A stretch of 64,000 bases of DNA from Vermamoeba vermiformis (taxonomy: Eukaryota > Tubulinea > Echinamoebida). Shown here piece by piece: positions 38,611 through 51,062 of this stretch (positions are counted from its first letter, which is position 1; each line of letters opens with the position of its first letter). The position numbers and the translations under genes are program-made. The stretch is taken from the NCBI GenBank assembly GCA_045837725.1, contig JBEWZL010000064.1, positions 310,001 to 374,000 of the forward strand, given 5' to 3'. Under the pieces are notes generated by a model. It saw only the letters and a list, made by a program, of their open reading frames with translations. It did no database searches and was not told the origin of the DNA.

Positions 38611-39865
38611 ATGAACCTTGTATATAATACTTCACCTCAAAAACACTTCCATGACGACTGGACACGCAGAGTGTTCGCAGTACCAGCCAGTTTTTTGCTA
38701 CCAAAGCAAGATGACGGATTTAAGTTCACCTATCAGCCACCCGTGAATTGTCATAAGCGAAAACGCAATGACGATTCAGATGTATATATTCCCAACAAGA
38801 GGTTTCATTCAGAACCATCTGTACAGCTTGTCAAGTACGTGCGCCATTTTTTTATTGGAATTATTTTTAATTTTTCAATATTATTAACTCTTCGTTTTTT
38901 TATAGCCACTTCAACACTCTACCTGAAGAAATTACCTCGTATATATTCTCGTATTTAGATTACAAAAATGTTTGCATCTTGGCGCAGGTGTCTCTCAAAT
39001 TTCATCAATGCGCTCACCAAGAGATTCTGTGGCTAGATTTGTATAAACGAAGATGGTTTAATAATCCAATCGATGATCTATGGCTCAGAACTAAAAGGGT
39101 GCATCCAGAAAAATTATTCATGATGCGACGCAGGATCGAGATCGCTTACCTGAATTCTTTGGACGCTAAAAACGTTGAAACTAATTCAAAGGTACGTTAT
39201 ACAAAATATATTTACAGAAAGTTTGACAAATTGTTCAATGCTTTTCTTTCATCTTGCAAGCGCGATCTCGATGACACTAATCTCTTCACTTTTGCAGACC
39301 TTCCACCGCTTGGCCGAGTGGTTTTATAACGAAGCATCAAATTTGTCGACTTTAGACCCTGAGAGGGCAGAGTGGCTGTTCATATGCAGTTTTCAAGAGT
39401 ACGCCTCTTCGTACGTGCTGAATCCAGACGTAAGTATTCAAACGAATCTCCATGATCGTGCTTTTGGTAGTTACTGATGCCTCGTATCTAGGACTACGAA
39501 ATTTTGATTCATTGGGGTGATGCTCTGTCAGATTTCGCCTTGCTGAAACAAGGTTCAGAGCGAGATTTGTTGTTCTTCATGTCGCAGCAGCGCTACGAAG
39601 TGGCTCGCAGGATTATGCCCGTTGTTGAGCCTACTGTCGACCCGAACAACATCAAATTTGGAAGTGTGGATCTGAGGAAGCTGAATGTTTCGTGGATGTG
39701 AGTGGATCTCATTCTCTTTCAACTGATTGGCTTGTTGCTTGTTATTAACATCGCGATTTAATCTTTTTGTTTTGTAATAAACCACCGTTTATCCAACGCT
39801 GGTTTTTGACCTTTAGATCGGCATCTTGCCAGGTCGAGTATGAGGACGTGCATTGGCTTCGATAG
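38611..39865 (+). CDS. F-box protein
   Basis: Five exons (38611-38834, 38906-39191, 39298-39429, 39492-39697, 39817-39865) give 298 residues. After a basic, disordered N-terminus there is a clear F-box at about residues 75-120: FNTLPEEITSYIFSYLDYKN, CILAQVSLKFHQCA and ILWLDLYKRRW. It should therefore dock to Skp1 in an SCF ubiquitin ligase. The C-terminal half is helical and matches no substrate-binding repeat I know (RLAEWFYNEASNL, EILIHWGDALSDFALL). Confidence 0.8.
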
Positions 39866-40296
39866 ATCTGTAGGTAAGAAATTTTAATATGGTCCACTCC
39901 CTTCTAATATTGCCGGTAATCATCGCGTCATCGTTTTGCATTCTTACGTTTTTCTCTAGATCAGCGCGGCATCCAGTCTACTGGTAGACGAAAATCAACG
40001 TAATAATAAGCTGGCCAATGGAATTCATTAGTACACGTCAAACTCGCAAATATTGCTTTGAATTCTGGCATTTTTCGCAGAACGTTTCCACCGACACCAA
40101 TAGTAACAGGTCTTTTTATCCTCGCGCGCACGTTTTTTATCGATTATTAGACACAAGAGCTTGTTACAACACATGCGGTAGAACGAACCTCTCGAGAGCG
40201 TATCTGACCTATTGTAACATATATTTTTCGATTGCGAAGTCGATTGTGTAAATAAGTATTCGTTATTTTTTTTGAATTTGCCAAAAAATCATTTGG
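39866..40296. other. Intergenic
   Basis: About 430 bp. A 77-codon plus-strand frame at 40018-40251 has no support. The region ends in the T-rich leader of the GTPBP1-like gene. Confidence 0.35.
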
Positions 40297-43200
40297 ATGT
40301 CCACAGCAATAATATCGCCCACAATGGAAAAATCCAGCGATAATCGGACAATGCAAGACACTGCATTAAAAAAGGAATCATCAGAAAAACTCGGCACCAT
40401 CTCGAATTCAGAGCAAAGCGCTAACGCGAAGGAAAACGGAAACCATAACGATAGTAATGGTAAACCAGCCGCAGGTCCTTCCAGCGATGACGGTGATCAT
40501 ATGGACTCGAATGAAAACTCGCATTCAAAACAACTAGATGGTGAGTTTCAAAGACAAGAGCAAATTTGACCGTTATTTAAATATTATTTATTTGTGCAAA
40601 AATATTGGATATCGATTTTCCCTGCCAAAACTAATTTCTAAAGACTTACCGTATTTCAATAATCCTTATTTAATTCTTGAATTCTAAATATTTGATTTTT
40701 ATCGTGCATCTACTCTGCGATAGGTCGCGCGCTCCTTTATTCTTTATAATATAGTATTTCCATCGTAGTGATATTATGATTCACAAACTTTTAAGTAATC
40801 TCCGCGTAATCTTTCATCGTACAGGGAGATCTATTTTACCGATCTTCTCGGACCTTTTCTTTTAAATACGCGATCGCTAATAATTCTTTATTATATCAGA
40901 TGGTTTAATCGCCCTCGGCCAAGAAGTCGAAGAAGGCAATGTAGAATATAAATTAAAATTGGTCGATCCAACACCAGAACGGTTCGAGCACCTCGTCTCG
41001 CAACTTAAATGGCGGTTAGGCGAAGGCCAAGGTGAAGCTTTATACGAAATCGGCGTCGAAGACAATGGGTTCCCTAAGGTAAATTCATACTTATTTTCGT
41101 AGCATTTTTCGTCGATGGCTCACAAATAATACAAAAAAAATTCTAAATAATTTGAAAATAGGGGCTTTCCGATACCGACTTGGAAAAATCAATGAACACG
41201 TTAGAAAGAATGGCCAAACAATTAAACTGCGAATGTTCATTAGTTTGCAAACGGCCAGGCAAAGAAGGCACCATTGCTGAAATGCTCGTTCGAGAAGTCC
41301 GTGAAGATCGATACATTGACATTCGTATTGCTGTCACTGGCAACGTCGACAGCGGCAAGAGCACGTTGATTGGTGTCTTGACCAAGGGCCAATTGGACAA
41401 CGGCAGAGGTCTCGTGCGTGTGAACGTGTTCAACCACAAACACGAAGTCGAAACTGGCAGAACTTCGAGCATTAGCACGCAGATCTTAGGTACGCGCGGG
41501 AATTATTATCCCATAATTATGCTAATATTACAAGAAAAATTATTGACGGGGTTTAGTTTGACTGAAAATTCATCGGTGTTGAATTTGTTAGCTAATCAAG
41601 GTTAAATCTGAATAGGTTACGATTCTAAAGGCGAGTGCGTGAACTATTCACCGCTGCACAACATGTCTTGGGGTGACATCATCGAGCACTCCTACAAGGT
41701 CATTTCGTTCTTGGATCTTGCCGGACACGAGAAGTATTTAAGAACTACCGTCACTGGTATGACTGGTCATATGCCTGATTATTGTTTCTTACTCGTTGGC
41801 TCTAACATGGGTGTCACAAGGTACGTAGCTAGCCATAAAATTACTCGATCCAAAATTTTCAAAACACATTTTGATGGCACCGCAAAGCTCTAATATTATC
41901 GCAACGTGTTTATTAATGTTGATATTTGCTTAGAATGACTAAGGAACATTTGGGCTTGGCTTTGGCGCTGAAAATCCCGGTGGTTATTATCGTGACCAAG
42001 GTCGATATTTGCCCTGAGAACGTGTTGAAACAAACACTAGAAGACATTCAAAGAATTCTCAAGGTGCGCGGTGTCAGAAAGATGTCGATGATCGTGAAGA
42101 ATGAGGAAGATATGATCACCTGTATAAAGAACATCCATAACGATCGTATCGTCCCCATCTTCTTGCTCAGCTCTGTCACCGGCAAGAACGTCGAGCTTCT
42201 GCGGCAGGTACGACTCATTATAGCATCTTACTAATGAACTCGAGGCCTATTAACGTGAGACTAATTATCTGCGTTTAGTTCCTCAACGTTATCCCGCCAC
42301 GTATTCAATGGGACTTGCTCGTGAACGGCCCTCCCGAAGTGTTGATTGATCAAACTTACTTCGTCACTGGTGTCGGTACTGTCGTTGGGGGAACTGTCAT
42401 GTCGGGTACTATCCAAGGCGAACAAAAGATGTTGTTGGGTCCCGACGGCAACGGACAGTTTATGCCCGTGCAGGTGAAGAGCGTGCACTCGAAGCGAGTC
42501 CCTGTCAAGAGCGCTTGGGCTGGTCAATCTGCTGGCTTTGCACTTAAGAAGATTAAGCGATCGTTGATCAGAAAGGGCATGGTTCTTGTTGATATTAACA
42601 GCAACCCTAAGTAAGTCAAAATAACCTCAGTACATAGGTGGATCTGGTACTAATTTTTGTTGTATCAGGGCTTCTTTTAGCTTCGAAGCAGACGTTATCA
42701 TTCTGTTCCACTCGACTACTATTCACACCAATTATCAGCCGGTTATTCAGTGCATGACCATGCGGCAGTCTGCTCGTATAACCCACATTTTCGACCGCGA
42801 ATTGCTGAGAACCGGTGATCGTGCCCGTGTCCGATTCAGATTTTTGTACAGATCCGAATTCTTGAAAGAAGGTAGGCACTTATATTTAAGGATCTTTAAA
42901 CCAACTATTTGTAACGAAATTGACTCGATTTTTTGACCGGCAAATTTGTTTGGTTGGAATTTTGACGGTCAAAACCACGTACTGAACGAATTTAACGCTA
43001 ATTGTATCCTAGGTATGAGAATTATCTTCCGAGAAGGTCGGTGCAAGGGTATTGGTATCATTACCAAGGTCCACTGCGAAGAAGAGGATGCGAACAAGCC
43101 AACTCAAACCGTCTCTTTAACTGAGAGCGGAGGTGTTGCTAAGCCTGAAGAAGGAGGCGCGAATAACAACAAGGTCGAAGCAGAGCTCAAAGAGGAAGTC

Positions 43201-43314
43201 GCACCTGAAGTTGAAGTTCGCGTGGATGAGGCTAAAGGCCGCAAGAAAGAAGAAAAGGATCGTAAGAAGGCAGCTGCTTCTAAAGCCCCGCAACAGCCTG
43301 CCAAGAAGAAATAA
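40297..43314 (+). CDS. GTPBP1: GTP-binding protein 1-like translational GTPase
   Basis: Eight exons (40297-40540, 40900-41078, 41162-41489, 41616-41820, 41934-42207, 42279-42610, 42669-42871, 43013-43314) give 688 residues. The EF1A-like G domain has GNVDSGKST (P-loop), DLAGHEKYLRTTVTGM (G3) and VTKVD (G4). The upstream block LVDPTPERFEHLVSQLKWRL and YEIGVEDNG is diagnostic for GTPBP1/GTPBP2. Domain II/III beta barrels follow (VLIDQTYFVTGVGTVVGGTV, RARVRFRFL). GTPBP1/2 assist stalled-ribosome rescue and mRNA turnover. The N-terminal 90 residues are low-complexity and acidic; the C-terminal 70 are Lys/Glu-rich coiled. Confidence 0.93.
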
Positions 43315-43690
43315 TGCCGCAGAGTTCATTGGTCTATTATAATTGGTAATTAGAAAAAGAATTTCAAATTTCGATCCGGATCTACTTTCGCTTGTTCTAT
43401 GTTATCAATTTTGTAATTTGTGTAAATCTACGGCCAAAGCGATTGGTTGTAATAACATATTGTTTTTTTAATAAAATATCTTCATTTACGAAGCAAATGT
43501 CAAAAATTAATTAATCGAGATTGGATTTGTCTGTCACGAGCGGATCCATTTCCCAAACAAACGTCTTCGCTCTCATTATCATAAGATATTGCCAGTCATG
43601 ATGTCTTTTCAGTTCTGATAATGATCTCCTTTGATGCGGATGATTTAAATTTGAAAATTTCAGCCGGAATTATTTTCAAAGCAAATTCGC
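43315..43690. other. Intergenic
   Basis: About 375 bp with aataaa near 43471 (GTPBP1-like 3' end) and the promoter of the next F-box gene. Nothing else seen. Confidence 0.35.
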
Positions 43691-44716
43691 ATGAATACCA
43701 CAAACATGCATGGCCATATAGTGCTGTGTGATAGAAAACGTAATAAGCCATATGGCATCGACTGGGACTGCGATGCTAGCTATAAAAAACCGAAATTGCT
43801 GAAGACTGTCGAACCTGATCGAACTCAATCTGCGAAAGAAGAATACGAGAAGAACGAAGATAAATATACAGTATTCTCGCTACCTAAAGAGATTTACTCA
43901 CTGATATTACACCAGCTATCGAAGAATGATTTGCTGAGGTAAAATCCGCAACCAAATTTTACAAGTTTGGAAATTTAGATATCACTATTGTAAATTGATA
44001 TTATAGTCCCAAATAGTGAAGTACTTAGTTGATTAATAATCAAGAAGTTCAATTCTATTAATCACGATTTTTTGCAGTAAATCTAGGGTAAATTCATTAA
44101 CCAATTTACTGTAGTATTGAATTGGTCTGCAAGTCATGGCGATTACATTGCTGGAAAGTATTCAATACGTTTACGCTAGAGAAGGCTTCGGATAAAGTAT
44201 TCAAAGTCTGGCTGCCCAAATTAAACAAAACAGATCTGATCCGCTTGTCAATTCACGCAACACCAAATTTGACAGACCAAGGCTTTGCAGCATTATACGA
44301 ATTCAAAAACATACAAGAGCTAGACATTATTAATGCGCCTTCATTATCTTCAAGTTCATTTTCGGCGATCGGAATTCAATTCCCAAAGCTTCGAGTGCTG
44401 CGGATAAATAACTGTCATAATCTCACCAATCAGTCGTTAGAGACATTCACTAATCTCGTCCAACTTAAAAGCACTCAGTTTATGCGATTGCTCTGGCCTG
44501 TCAAACGACGGACTACAAAATCTGGCAAATCTGACCAAACTCAAGTCGCTGGATCTCGCTCGATGCTACAAATTAAATTTTAGCGGGCTCAGCATATTGA
44601 AAGACTTAACAGAGCTAGAATTATTAGATATGAGCTATTGCAATTGCGTCAACAAACGAAAACGGATCTTGAAAATGTTTCCAAAGCTTCAATATGTCTA
44701 TACGTACTCGCCATAG
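43691..44716 (+). CDS. F-box/LRR protein (one +1 frame break)
   Basis: Exon 1 43691-43938 and exon 2 44115-44716. After a charged leader, the F-box spans the intron: FSLPKEIYSLILHQLSKNDL and IELVCKSWRLHCWK. AMN1/FBXL-type leucine-rich repeats follow (NLTDQGFAALYEF, IQELDIINAPSLSS, LRVLRINNCHNLTNQSLETF). After LVQLKS the LRR pattern continues only in the +1 frame (LSLCDCSGLSNDGLQNLANL), with a break at the AAAA run 44467-44474, and ends FPKLQYVYTYSP. The protein should be an SCF substrate receptor. Total would be about 280 residues. Confidence 0.8.
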
Positions 44717-44843
44717 TGTTAATAGATCATAATACTAAATATGTGAGACTCAAAACTTGTACATTTGTAATATAATTAAAATTTAGAACTTTTAAATTGA
44801 ACTTTCGCGGGATCTGCTCCAAACAGCAGATCTGCGCCAAAAT

Positions 44844-45046
44844 ATGCCACCGCAACTTCACAGAACGGCCGATATTATGAAAACAGTCAGCGAATATGAA
44901 GCCGAAATTTCATTGAATACTGAAGTTGCCGTCTTTTGTCAAGGTTCGTACAAAACGACTGCGATTTATGGTAAGCTACCGGTTATTTACTATCATACGT
45001 ATCACTTCTCTTAGTATTGAAGAATATAGGAAAGTTTATTGACTAA
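44844..45046 (+). CDS. Possible tiny two-exon gene (47 residues)
   Basis: ATG at 44844 opens MPPQLHRTADIMKTVSEYEA, then a good donor at 44971 and acceptor before 45030 give a stop after 47 residues. Codon use looks coding and the GT-AG phase works. No homolog known to me, and such a short frame could be chance or the start of a lost gene. Confidence 0.25.
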
Positions 45047-45111
45047 GTGAAATGTAGGCCAGTACAAAATGATTGGACGGTACGCGCTCGCCGTAGAACG
45101 ATTAAATGGCA

Positions 45112-46005
45112 TTATTTCTTAGCGGAGAGCATCATTCTCATCATGGCTGCTGCAGGCTCAGGCAACGGATCAAAGTCAGTCGAGACACTAATGCGTTTGT
45201 ACTTGTCCAGATCCGCTTGTTGTTGGTGGAGGTGTCCTTGAACCATTGCAACGGAGTCAGATCCGAGAGGAATGCGCACGGGAGGACGTTCTAACGCGAG
45301 AATCTTTTCGATCGCGATTGGAAATCGAGCCGGATCTCCAACTTCAGCGCCTTTCATTCCCATCATCATCTGAATGGACTGCTTGACGACAGGATAGTCA
45401 TCGACATTAGGATTAGTTGCTTGAATACCCTTATCTCCGAAGCTCGTTTTGAACGTGCCTGGCTCGACAATAACGACTCGAATGTTGTGCGATGCGACCT
45501 CTTGTGCGAGTGCTTCTGAAAAGCCTTCAAGTGCAAACTTGCTAGCACTGTAGATTGAGGCAGCAGGCAATGGGACGACGCCCAAAGTAGAGCTTACTTG
45601 GATGATAGTGCCGCTGTGTTGTTTGCGCATGATGGGAAGTACAGCTTGACTCGTGTAAACAGCACCGAAGAAGTTCGTTTCCATCACTTGCTTCAGCTCT
45701 CGTTCGGTATAATTAGCAGCAGCTGTAGTGATAGCAAACCCAGCATTGTTGATAAGGACATCAATTCTTCCAAACTTTTCAGTTGTCTTGGCGATAGCGT
45801 TCTGGATCGAGCTAGGGTCGGTCACATCCAGAGTAACGGCAAGAGCTGTCTTCGGGAATTGAGCTTCAAAGTGCGATACCGAAGTAACATTTCTCGCAGT
45901 GACAGCAACATGATGACCTGCAGCGAGGAAGTGTTGAGCGAGACTGCGACCCAAACCACTTGAACAACCAGTGATGAGGAAGACTTGCTGAGTTGAAGAA
46001 GACAT
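45112..46005 (-). CDS. Classical short-chain dehydrogenase/reductase (SDR copy 1)
   Basis: Single exon, 297 residues. Classical SDR marks are intact: FLITGCSSGLGRSLA (cofactor TGxxxGxG), LDVTD, LINNAGF (NNAG), IIQVSS (catalytic Ser) and IYSASKFAL (YxxxK). The extended C-terminus with LPEPAAAMMRMM resembles oxidoreductases annotated as retinol-dehydrogenase-like or YusZ-like. Substrate unknown. Lack of introns is unusual in this window and, with a tandem copy next door, suggests recent acquisition or retroduplication. A 25-bp element shared with SDR copy 2 lies about 92-116 bp upstream of the start. Confidence 0.9.
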   Translation of the reverse strand: MSSSTQQVFLITGCSSGLGRSLAQHFLAAGHHVAVTARNVTSVSHFEAQFPKTALAVTLDVTDPSSIQNAIAKTTEKFGRIDVLINNAGFAITTAAANYTERELKQVMETNFFGAVYTSQAVLPIMRKQHSGTIIQVSSTLGVVPLPAASIYSASKFALEGFSEALAQEVASHNIRVVIVEPGTFKTSFGDKGIQATNPNVDDYPVVKQSIQMMMGMKGAEVGDPARFPIAIEKILALERPPVRIPLGSDSVAMVQGHLHQQQADLDKYKRISVSTDFDPLPEPAAAMMRMMLSAKK

Positions 46006-46446
46006 TGCTAGGTAAGATAATAAGTACGTATGCGTGATGTTTGTTTGATTGCAACTTAAAGTAATTTAGAATGCCATTTATACTTTCACCAACGGGCGGA
46101 TCAATCACAACGGAGTAACGGCGATATTTTGAGCATCGTATGTGCCTTCCTATTAAGGCAAGAGCTCCAAGTTTCGAACATTCCCTCCTCCTTCTAAAGG
46201 GTTCTTGCACGTGACTGAATCACAGGTCTGAAAGTTGTTGAAGCTTCTGGAGTGAGAGAGAAGAATCAATTTTCTGTGTTCTACGATTGCATAGCTTGCC
46301 CATCATTATTTTCAATATGAACATAGTGCACTAGCAAGAGATGTTGGGTTTAAATCGCTACCGTAATGCCAAAAGTTAGTAAGTTCAAAAAACGATGCCA
46401 GTTTATTAGCGGATTTTAATACAATTGTTATGAGAATAGGAACCTA
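46006..46446. promoter_or_regulatory. SDR copy 1 upstream region
   Basis: About 440 bp. It holds at 46097-46121 the 25-bp element whose core is CGGATCAATCACAACGGAG, repeated exactly upstream of SDR copy 2. Flanking aaggca-containing sequence is also similar, so the promoter was duplicated with the gene. Confidence 0.5.
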
Positions 46447-47342
46447 TTATTTCTTAGTGGAGAGCATCATTCTCATCATCGCTGCTGCAGGCTCAGGCAA
46501 CGGATCAAAGTCAGTCGAGACACTAATGTGTTTGTACTTGTCCAGATCTGCTTGTTGTTGGTGGAGGTGTCCTTGAACCATTGCAACGGAGTCAGATCCG
46601 AGGGGAATACGCAAAGGAGGCTGTTCGAGTGCCAAAATCTGTTCAATGGATGCTGCAAAGCGATCCGGATCACCCATCTCAGCACCTTTCAAACTCATCA
46701 TCATTTGAAATGATTGTTTGACAGCAGGGTATTCTTCGACGTTGGTGTTGGAAGGTTGTACAATCTTATCTCCAAAGCTAGTTTTGAATGTGCCTGGCTC
46801 GACAATAACGACTCGAATGTTGTGCGATGCGACCTCTTGTGCAAGTGCTTCTGAAAAACCTTCAAGTGCAAACTTGCTCGCGCTATAGATAGAGGCAGAG
46901 GGCAGCGATGTGACTCCTAGCGACGAGCTGATTTGAAGAATGGCACCGCTGTGTTGCTTGCGCATGATGGGAAGTACAGCTTGACTCGTGTAAACAGCAC
47001 CAAAGAAGTTCGTTTCCATCACTTGCTTTAGTTCTCGTTCAGTGTAGTTCTCGGCCGCAGTGTTAATACTGAATCCAGCATTATTAATTAGAACGTCAAT
47101 TCTTCCAAATTTTTCAGTTGTCTTGGCGATTGCGTTTGAGATCGAGTTGTGATCAGTCACATCCAAAGCAATGGCAAGAGCTGTCTTCGGGAATTGAGTT
47201 TCAAAGTTTCGACTACTGAAGGGATATTTCTTGCAGTGACAGCAACATGATGACCAGCAGCGAGGAAATGTTGAGCGAGACTATGACCCAAACCACTCGA
47301 ACAGCCGGTGATGAGAAAGACTTGCTTAGTTGAAGAAGACAT
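46447..47342 (-). CDS. Short-chain dehydrogenase/reductase, tandem paralog (SDR copy 2; frame break)
   Basis: About 85% similar to copy 1 and intronless. The cofactor motif TGCSSGLGHSLA, NNAG and IYSASKF are retained. The frame is lost at about 47200-47220, between NIPSV and FETQFPKTALA. Relative to copy 1 the spacing there is 8 nt instead of 6, meaning one base missing or two extra. It is either a recently damaged copy or a local sequence error. The start at 47342 aligns with copy 1. Confidence 0.8.
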
Positions 47343-47985
47343 TTGTTTAATAGTACTTGTTGTGTTGTTTAGTGTATTTTGGTTGATATTACTACTAGCT
47401 TTGTTCTGGCATTTTATGTTGGACACGGATCAATCACAACGGAGTAACGGAGGATTGTTAGTGCACATTCGTTGGTGTCCAAATAAGGCAGTTTCTAGGA
47501 AGTCGAACATTCTAACAACATTCGACCCATCATAGTCGAGCACGTGGCATATGCAAGACAACTAATCACGTGGCAACATAGCGCGAGACGGCTCTCCGCT
47601 GGTATTTTGTTCTAAATGCAATATTATCACTACAACAACTAAGCCAATATTACACATGAAACTTGTTGGTTAAGTAAGGTACTAAAAGACGATATCAAGG
47701 CTGATCTGCGATTCCGAAATTATTTTCATACTTCAGAAAATCGCTCTGACCGTCAAATTATTTCCAACAATTCGTGCTTACTCATTTAATTAACTTGCGA
47801 TCTCGCTCTGAAACTGCCCTGCAGTTAAAGAAATGAGATCGCCTGAACGTTTTTGTCGCCACAAAAACAGGCGTTCGTTAGTCTTTTATATATTATCGAT
47901 TAATTATCTTGCCATTACATCAATAACTAGTGATAATTAAATTTCTCGCCGCATTAATGCCAATTTTTTTTAAGAAGCAACAAAC
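47343..47985. promoter_or_regulatory. Divergent region with SDR copy 2 upstream element
   Basis: About 640 bp. The second exact copy of the 25-bp SDR element is at 47426-47450. The rest, up to the small protein at 47986, is AT-rich with a CACGTG at about 47540 and another near 47570. Confidence 0.4.
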
Positions 47986-48324
47986 ATGGCGAAGTTACTG
48001 AGCCCGAAGGAATTAGAACAAATTGAACAAGGCTTTAGACACGTTATGAAAATTAATAGTAATAATCCCGCGAAACAGTTACCGCGCAGGAGAGGAAGAA
48101 AACGGATCCAACCAGAAGAGATTCAAACAGAAAATTGTAAAATTGAAAGTGTTGGCTTAGATCCATTAGAAACTCTAATAAGTACCATTGAAGAGCGATT
48201 AGAGTACCTTAGCCAATATAAGAAGTTCACTAAGCCGGAAGAAATTTCTACGGCTCAACAGATCTTGCAACAAGTCGCCTATTTAATCAATCTCCTGCAC
48301 GATTATAATAAATCGATCAAATAA
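47986..48324 (+). CDS. Small intronless protein with basic patch and C-terminal helices
   Basis: 112 residues from ATG after a T/A-rich leader. An N-terminal helix (SPKELEQIEQGFRHVMKI) is followed by a basic run (QLPRRRGRKR). Then come amphipathic helices (LETLISTIEERLEYLSQY, AQQILQQVAYLINLLHDY) able to form a coiled coil. I do not recognise it; a nuclear or chromatin small subunit is possible by composition. It converges on gamma-glutamyltransferase with 60 bp between stops. Confidence 0.55.
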   Translation: MAKLLSPKELEQIEQGFRHVMKINSNNPAKQLPRRRGRKRIQPEEIQTENCKIESVGLDPLETLISTIEERLEYLSQYKKFTKPEEISTAQQILQQVAYLINLLHDYNKSIK

Positions 48325-48384
48325 AATAACTATTATTTATTATAGCTATTATGATATATACTCATTTTTCCTCGAACTTTCAAC

Positions 48385-51062
48385 CTAGCACCAACCAATT
48401 GCTTGCCCATCAGATCTGCAAACGAAAATCAATTAAAACAGTGCATCCCTATATAAATATATTATACGTACCTAGGATCGCATCCGGCAGCTAATACGCC
48501 GGTAACAGGATCACGTCTGATAATTTGTCCTCGTCCAAAGACAGATCTGTCGTACCAGCCTTTCACCAAGACAGCCTGCTTGTGACCCAACTTCTGCAAA
48601 GCTAGAACTGTCTCAGGAGCAATTCCTTCTTCAATCAACAACGTGCCTCCGAGCGCATCGCCGCCCTCAATACAAAATCGTGGCGAGTCCAAAGCTAGGA
48701 TATTATAGTGTTACATAACTAAGGCTCAAAGTGACGTGCTCACGCGTACCTTGTTGCGGATCCATGCCAAAGTCAATCATGTTAGATATAACCTGAACGT
48801 GTCCTTGAGGCTAAAGTAATGATATTGAGTACCATATTATTATGTACTATTATCATAAGAGTAGTTACGCACTTGCATAAATCCACCCATAACTCCGAAG
48901 GGACAAAACAATTTGCCGTCTTTCACAGCCATTCCAGGAATAATCGTATGATAAGGTCGCTTGTTTGGCTCGACGACATTAGGATGATCTGCAAATATAT
49001 AGGTCCTATTAGTATCACACGAATTACTAAATGTCGAAAAAAGTCACGTGCCTGGATTGAGACTGAAATTGTGTCCGCGGTTCTGAAGAGTAAATCCGCA
49101 GCCTTTTGGAATTATTCCGGTGCCAAAGCCCATGTAGTTCGAGTTGATGAAACTGCACGCACTGCCCGTACCATCCACGACACAAAAATAGACTGTGCTG
49201 GACTTGGTGATGCCAGGGTATCCATGCTCCTAATAAGGATATATTTGGTTATTATATAGAGCATATAATGACGTCAATTGCTTACTATTGTTGGATTAGC
49301 TTGCGAGGCATCAAATAATTTCCTTCGCTCGGAGGCATATTCAGGTGACAATAGCTCTATATCGCAATATTATTATCGTGCACTTGATATGTATTTTACG
49401 TCTACTTGCCTTTTATGGGAATATTGGAGAATTTCGGGTCCGTGACGTACCAGCGGGTGTCAGCAAAGGCGAGACGAAGTGCCTCCACCAACAAGTGCAA
49501 GTGTTCGGTCGAGTGATATTTATACGATGCAACATCGAAGCCGTTCAAAATATTCAACGCCAGCAGCGCTGTCAAGCCTTGGCCGTTCGGTGGCAATTCG
49601 TAAATGTCAACGCCTAAGTGACACGTGTCAAACCAGAACTAAATACCCAATTTGAGTGCTATATATCGTACCTCTATAGTTGACACTAATAGGCGTATCT
49701 ATCGTCGATTGATGTGCTTTGAGGTCTTCAAGGGTCAAAAGACCTCCCAACGAGTGAACCACATCCACAATGGCTTGAGCCACAGGACCCTTCATAATGA
49801 TTGAATACTAACAAAACAATAGTACCTCCTTCAAATATACTCTGTACCTCGTAAAATCCTTTCTTTCCATGAGCTGCCAATAGTTTGAAAGTGTTCGCTA
49901 AAGTCGGGTTCTTCATCAATTCACCTGCACGCAGCACGCAATTAGAACCATATATTATTAGTTTAAATACGCTCTTACCGGCCTTGGGAGGCTTGCCATT
50001 CAATAAGAGCTCATCGGCATTCTCTGTTTGTTGTAATTGGGCGAGTCCATTAGCCCACAAACGCGACGTCATTTGTGACACTGGAAAGCCCTAAAATAAC
50101 TACAGTAAGCTTCTATATTTAAATATAATATGTAAATAATACGTACTTGCTCGGCTAATTGAATAGCAGGTTCTAAAATCTGCGCAAGAGTCAAGTTGCC
50201 ACTGCCAAAGTTTTCAATAGTGTCGCACCATCCTGCTGCAGCTCTACAATACCACGTTATAATAGAGTACTTAACCCATCGACCTAACATAAATAATGCG
50301 GTATTGAACTATATTGAATTATATGTAACATCGCTAGTGTGATTCAAAAGTCGCTTGTAACAACGGATAATTTTTTCATATTAAGATGAAGATCATCATG
50401 GGCTAATATGGCCGAAAAAGGATAACCATATGAATATTCTCATACCCAGGTACTGTTACAGTAAGTGCACTGAATGGAGACCACGGATTTGCTTCGTTAA
50501 AACCGAGCGCATGAAGTCTTTCGAGTGTGAGTGCACTAGGAGCGCGACCGCTAGTAAAAAATAGATATTAATTAACTATTATAACATGTTTTATAGGAAT
50601 TTAAAGCTATGGCAATATGAGATGCTTACCTGCCGTTTAGACCTTTAACAGATCCGTCTTTGGAGTTATAATACAAGCAAAAGCAATCACCTCCGATGCC
50701 TAGTAATATGAGGTTATATATTTACGAGTACTATAAGCGGATTTGATTTTAAGTAGCGTACCTGTAGAGGTTGGTTCTGTAACATTCAAAGCAGCGGCTA
50801 TTGCCACGGCTGCATCAGCGCAATTTCCTCCTTGCTTTAGTATTCGCATACCAATCTCGCTAGCTATAGGCTGGATGTAATATTAGCAATTAGTACAAGC
50901 TGGATCTGAAGACGTCATAAAGATTTCCGATGATACTTCATAATCATATAATTATTTATTATTTTTAATAATAAAATAACGATCATCCAATCATACCTGG
51001 CTACATGAGACCATTCCCTTAGTTCCATAAACAACAGATCTTCTCGAGTTGTAAAAAGCCAT
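48385..51062 (-). CDS. Gamma-glutamyltransferase family protein (YwrD-like)
   Basis: About a dozen exons, starting [19 protein letters not shown] and ending SDGQAIGWC. GGTs are N-terminal-nucleophile enzymes that hydrolyse or transfer the gamma-glutamyl group of glutathione. Visible marks: [20 protein letters not shown], the autoprocessing/catalytic Thr region [20 protein letters not shown] with [19 protein letters not shown], and near the end SPRFCIEGG. There is no membrane anchor or signal peptide, and the wording is closer to bacterial YwrD-type and related fungal proteins than to animal GGT1, so it may be cytosolic. One intron uses a GC donor at 49051-49050, and another holds the palindrome TGACACGTGTCA next to its acceptor. 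Bacterial origin with later intron gain is possible. Confidence 0.88.
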
